This document shows positions 62,881 to 64,000 of a stretch of DNA of 64,000 nt, one piece after another; position 1 is the first letter of the stretch; the number at the start of each line of letters is the position of its first letter. Position numbers and translations under genes: made by a program. The stretch is from an uncultured Tateyamaria sp. (lineage in GTDB: Bacteria; Pseudomonadota; Alphaproteobacteria; Rhodobacterales; Rhodobacteraceae): NCBI RefSeq assembly GCF_947503465.1, contig NZ_CANNDN010000002.1, positions 124,001-188,000 on the forward strand, read 5' to 3'. Under the pieces are notes generated by a model. It was not told the DNA's origin. It searched no databases and saw only the letters and a program-made list of their open reading frames with translations.

Positions 62881-64000
62881 ATCTGCTCTCCATCCGCCAG
62901 CACGCCTTGGACCCGGGCCAATTCAACCTGAAGGCGGCGCGCCTCGTATTTCAGCAGCACTTCGGCAACCTGACGCGCAGCAAAGGTTTCGTAGACGCCC
63001 ACCACGTCCATCACCTGCCGCTGTCCGGCGCTGTATTGATCCTGGAACAGGTCCAGATTGGCCTTGGCCTGCGCGGTCAACCCACGGGCTTCGGCCGCCT
63101 GTCGGGCCGTGGCCTGCGCCTGCCCCTCAAGCCGGCGCAAGGTCCGGTTTGCATCTTCGTTGGCCTGTGCGACCTGGCGGCCTGCGGTCTCGCGCGCCGC
63201 CTCGATGGCCCGCAGACGCGCACCGGTGCCAAGCCCAAGCGACATGCCACCTGCGGTGATACCTGCCCCGCTGTTTTCGCCGATGGTCGCCTGGGCATTA
63301 ATGCCCGGCAATTGATTGGCGCGGTCGATCTGCGCCTGCGCGATGCTGCGCTCCTTTTCGGCCTCGGCCCGCGTGACAGCCAGCGGCTGCGCAGCAGCGG
63401 CACCGACAGTCAGTTCCTCAAGCCCACGCACATCGTTCAGCGGCTGGATCGACATGGCGTTCAGTTCGGAAAGCGCCGTGGCGTGCGCCTCTTCGCTGGC
63501 GGCAATGGCGGCACGGATTTCGGCCAGTTTCTGCCGGATCACGTTCAGGTCGGACATGTCCGACACGCCACCCCGAACACGTTCGGACATGATGTATTCG
63601 AAATGCTCCATCTCGCGCAGCGTGTCGCGGTGGACGGCGGCACTTTCGCGGGCCTCTGCGGCTGCGAGATATAGGCCGATCCCCGTCGCGACCCGGGTGT
63701 TCGTATCCTCGGCCAGCGCGACGGCGGCAACTTCGACATCGGCCTTGGCAAAGGCGCGTTCCCCCTTCTTGCGGCCATTGTCGAACAATACCTGATCCAC
63801 GACGATTTGAGTGATGACATCGCCCAGGGAATTCAGCGACACGCGTGGTCCGATCGTCGGCAGCCAGTTCTTTGATGCCGCCGATGCCCGCAGGCGCGCC
63901 GCGCGCAGTTCGGTTTCGGCGGCGCGTGCGTTTGCGGCCAAAACGGCGGTCGCCACGCGGTCATAGGCGCTGCCCGAAGGCAACACAGACTGACGTGACA
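62877..64000 (-). CDS. TolC-family outer membrane factor, 5' end outside window
   Basis: The frame is open to the right edge, so the N-terminus and signal peptide are missing. The remaining ~374 residues show the two OEP repeats with long helices (RVRGGVSDMSDLNVIRQKLAEIRAAIAASEEAHATALSEL; NLDLFQDQYSAGQRQVMDVVGVYETFA) typical of TolC-type outer membrane channels. Its stop overlaps the ABC gene start by 4 nt. It completes a three-part type I secretion system transcribed leftward. Confidence 0.9.
   Translation of the reverse strand, partial: SRQSVLPSGSAYDRVATAVLAANARAAETELRAARLRASAASKNWLPTIGPRVSLNSLGDVITQIVVDQVLFDNGRKKGERAFAKADVEVAAVALAEDTNTRVATGIGLYLAAAEARESAAVHRDTLREMEHFEYIMSERVRGGVSDMSDLNVIRQKLAEIRAAIAASEEAHATALSELNAMSIQPLNDVRGLEELTVGAAAAQPLAVTRAEAEKERSIAQAQIDRANQLPGINAQATIGENSGAGITAGGMSLGLGTGARLRAIEAARETAGRQVAQANEDANRTLRRLEGQAQATARQAAEARGLTAQAKANLDLFQDQYSAGQRQVMDVVGVYETFAARQVAEVLLKYEARRLQVELARVQGVLADGEQI

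Noticed and set aside
60685-62931. A 748-codon open frame opposite the ABC exporter
   Set aside because: It is entirely antisense to a well-supported gene, and its product is rich in H, Q and R with no domain.

Overview
The window is about 64 kb of GC-rich alphaproteobacterial chromosome, almost certainly from the Rhodobacteraceae (Roseobacter group). The evidence is the propionyl-CoA carboxylase operon with a PccR-type regulator, the betICBA choline-O-sulfate operon, many short family-typical hypothetical genes (DUF6497, DUF4174, DUF2927, DUF1127), a class A RNase P RNA, and several copies of GC-rich extragenic elements typical of this family. I see no insertion sequence, prophage, CRISPR array, tRNA or rRNA operon, so this looks like ordinary core and accessory chromosome. 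Both edges cut a gene: a DUF4174 protein on the left and a TolC-family protein on the right.

Layout. 0-11 kb is the propionyl-CoA carboxylase region: pccB and three small overlapping genes, several small lipoproteins, then pccA with a trailing membrane protein, all leftward; to the right are an MFS exporter and pccR. 11-19 kb holds a secreted thermonuclease, betA-betB-betC-betI (leftward, with a perfect inverted-repeat operator in front of betI) and two exporters (EamA, LysE). 19-31 kb is rich in transporters: two SLC13-type permeases with RCK_C domains, a bile acid:Na+ symporter-like carrier and an EamA permease, with YebC, a glutathionyl-hydroquinone reductase-like protein, a flavoprotein dehydrogenase and a YmdB-type phosphoesterase. 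31-37 kb carries 5-formyl-THF cyclo-ligase, MgtE, guanine deaminase, 8-oxoguanine deaminase and a HisN-type phosphatase.

37-50 kb is mixed housekeeping: LysR/DUF1127 divergent pair, Bax-inhibitor-1 protein, ribosomal protein L33, a TetR regulator with strong operators facing a tautomerase/MAPEG pair, RNase P RNA, an amidase, an excalibur lipoprotein, gatC-gatA, a ceramidase-like membrane protein, tadA and rluB. 50-59 kb is one long rightward gene run: a 29-residue membrane peptide, XpaC-like, TelA, DUF2927 lipoprotein, an SPFH/GYF_2 protein, a fatty acid desaturase, two tandem cytochrome b561-like proteins, a zinc-ribbon membrane protein, a nitroreductase and dtd. 59-64 kb is a leftward type I secretion system (TolC, ABC exporter with a peptidase-dead N-terminal domain, HlyD adaptor) of the large-adhesin type.

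The most interesting parts are (1) the TelA/XpaC/SPFH/zinc-ribbon run, which resembles a membrane-stress system and contains a desaturase plus a duplicated b-type cytochrome; (2) shared TTTGC repeat arrays in front of both pccB/MFS and pccR; (3) a nearly perfect 40-bp inverted repeat sitting on the start codon of the nuclease gene; and (4) small genes and regulatory palindromes that are easily missed.
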